DNA from: Paracoccaceae bacterium
Lineage (GTDB): Bacteria > Pseudomonadota > Alphaproteobacteria > Rhodobacterales > Rhodobacteraceae
Assembly (NCBI GenBank): GCA_016765235.1
Contig: JAESQH010000063.1
Span: 4,632-10,893, forward strand
DNA: 6,262 nucleotides
Reading direction: 5' to 3'
How positions within the stretch are numbered: the first letter of the stretch is position 1; each line of letters opens with the position of its first letter. Positions 5,351 through 6,262 of this stretch are shown one piece after another. Position numbers and translations under genes: made by a program. A model generated the notes under the pieces. The model had not been told where the DNA came from, searched no databases, and was given only the letters and a program-made list of their open reading frames with translations.

Positions 5351-6108
5351 TCGACCTCGTAACCATAAGCGCGGATGATCGCTTTGGCGGGGTCGCTTTG
5401 CAGGTATGTCATGAAGGCAGTTGCGGCCTCATTGCCTTTGGCGTGTAATGTCAGCACGCCATCTTGGCGGATCGGGGTGTATAATTCGGGTGGAATGCCC
5501 CAATAACTTCCCGCCGACACATTACGCGGGCTGATGGCATAGGCCAGTGCCACGATGCCAAGTTCGGCATTGCCGCTGGCGACAAGGGCGTGGGTTTGTC
5601 CGATGTTTTCCCCCATGACGATCCGGTCTTGCAGTTTTTCCAACAGGCCAAGCGCGCTTAACGCTTCCTTGGCCGCTACACCGTAGGGCGCAAGCTGTGG
5701 GTTAGCAATCGCGAGGCGTCGGTAAGGTTCTGTTAACGCTTGCAATCCGTTGTCGCCGATGCGGCCTGCATCAATGCTCCAGAGCGCGAGTTGGCCCGTT
5801 GCATAGGTAATCGGATCATTGAGGGTCTGACCATCTGCCACAAGACGTTCGGGGCGGATTTGGTCTGCCGCTAGAAACACATCGAAAGGGGCGCCGTTAA
5901 CGATTTGTGCATAAAGTTTACCGGTGGAGCCGGTGACGATCGTGATACTGTGTTCCGACGATTTCTCGAATTCGACCTTCAGAACATCGATCACCTCGGA
6001 AAAATTTGTGGCAACAGCCACCAGCGCGGATTCTGCCATTGAGACTTGTGGCACAAAGACGAGGGTCAGTGCAAAAAACAGCCGCGTGATCCGTCGCTTG
6101 ATTGTCAT
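5347..6108 (-). CDS. modA: Periplasmic molybdate-binding protein ModA
   Basis: Periplasmic high-affinity binder of molybdate (and tungstate) that delivers it to ModB. 253 residues. It has a Sec signal peptide: basic MTIKRRITR, hydrophobic core at 10-22, likely cleavage after SMA at 25. Mature motifs: VAVATNFSEVI at 30-40, TGSTGKLYAQI at 59-69, GAPFDVFLAAD at 72-82, IANPQLAPYGVAA at 134-146 and GENIGQTHALVASGNAELGI at 166-185. Thr34, Asn35, Ser61 and Tyr142 are at or one place from mature positions 9, 10, 37 and 118. These are the ligand positions I recall for Azotobacter vinelandii ModA2, so this protein likely belongs to that group and not the E. coli Ser/Ser type. The start has AGGA 5 nt upstream. 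First gene of modABC, overlapping modB. Confidence 0.95.
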   Translation of the reverse strand: MTIKRRITRLFFALTLVFVPQVSMAESALVAVATNFSEVIDVLKVEFEKSSEHSITIVTGSTGKLYAQIVNGAPFDVFLAADQIRPERLVADGQTLNDPITYATGQLALWSIDAGRIGDNGLQALTEPYRRLAIANPQLAPYGVAAKEALSALGLLEKLQDRIVMGENIGQTHALVASGNAELGIVALAYAISPRNVSAGSYWGIPPELYTPIRQDGVLTLHAKGNEAATAFMTYLQSDPAKAIIRAYGYEVE

Positions 6109-6135
6109 CGTCGTCCTAGCCTTGGTTGCACCCGA

Positions 6136-6164
6136 AATTTAGGGGATGTGCCTGTTAATCACAA
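6136..6164 (-). promoter_or_regulatory. Candidate promoter of modABC
   Basis: On the minus strand TTGTGA (6164-6159) and TAAATT (6141-6136), each four of six to consensus, lie exactly 17 bp apart. The predicted start near 6129 leaves a leader of about 20 nt before modA. No recognisable ModE/MopA-type box (TATATA-type half sites) overlaps it. Moderate to weak evidence, based on spacing and position. Confidence 0.35.
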
Positions 6165-6241
6165 GCATTGACGACCAAATTTACTGCCGCTACGTCGTTT
6201 TGAGGCTAGGAGCGGTGCCGACTTGGTGTATGTTGCCCTCA

Positions 6242-6251
6242 GATAATTATC
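6242..6251. promoter_or_regulatory. 10-bp palindrome upstream of modABC
   Basis: GATAATTATC is a perfect palindrome about 135 bp before the modA start. It could be a regulator site for the operon or for a gene beyond the window end. It does not match the Mo-box I know. The rest of 6165-6262 shows no gene or clear structure. Confidence 0.2.
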
Positions 6252-6262
6252 GAGGTGTTAAG

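Noticed and set aside
1..6262. CRISPR arrays, insertion sequences, phage genes
   Set aside because: No spaced direct repeats, transposase, integrase or structural phage genes were seen on either strand.

Overview
The window reads as chromosomal DNA of an alphaproteobacterium, most likely a marine Rhodobacterales (roseobacter-type) species. This rests on protein style, the purM-purN order, a fungal-type (LYS1-like) saccharopine dehydrogenase directly downstream, and the style of the tRNA. The assignment is inference; there is no rRNA marker. All protein genes lie on the minus strand, and the only plus-strand gene is a tRNA.

Region 1 (1-2303, minus) is a tightly packed set in the order purM, purN, LYS1-like saccharopine dehydrogenase (cut by the window edge). 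purM and purN overlap by ATGA. The third gene starts 9 bp after purN, with its ribosome binding site fused to the purN stop. PurM and PurN act in de novo IMP synthesis; the third gene belongs to saccharopine/lysine metabolism and is a metabolic outlier here.

Region 2 (2304-2486) is a short divergent spacer leading to a plus-strand tRNA with anticodon CAT, a complete cloverleaf and encoded CCA. Base pairs C4-G69 and C5-G68 favour tRNA-Ile2 (lysidine-modified) over elongator Met. A good sigma-70-like promoter with a GC-rich discriminator lies just upstream.

Region 3 (2487-3567) is an AT-richer insert holding a two-gene minus-strand module: a DUF4258-like protein (putative toxin) followed by an HTH protein with an MqsA-like layout (putative antitoxin). 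They overlap by ATGA. The module has its own candidate promoter carrying two inverted repeats and ends at a strong intrinsic terminator made of two GGGCCC blocks. It looks like a self-contained toxin-antitoxin cassette placed between a tRNA gene and the molybdate operon.

Region 4 (3568-6108, minus) is a complete modABC molybdate ABC transporter operon: periplasmic binding protein, permease and ATPase. Adjacent genes overlap at both junctions. ModA carries a Thr-Asn pair and Ser/Tyr residues like those reported for Azotobacter ModA2. Upstream (6109-6262) is a candidate promoter and one 10-bp palindrome; no modE or mop gene is visible. No stretch longer than 300 bp lacks a gene.
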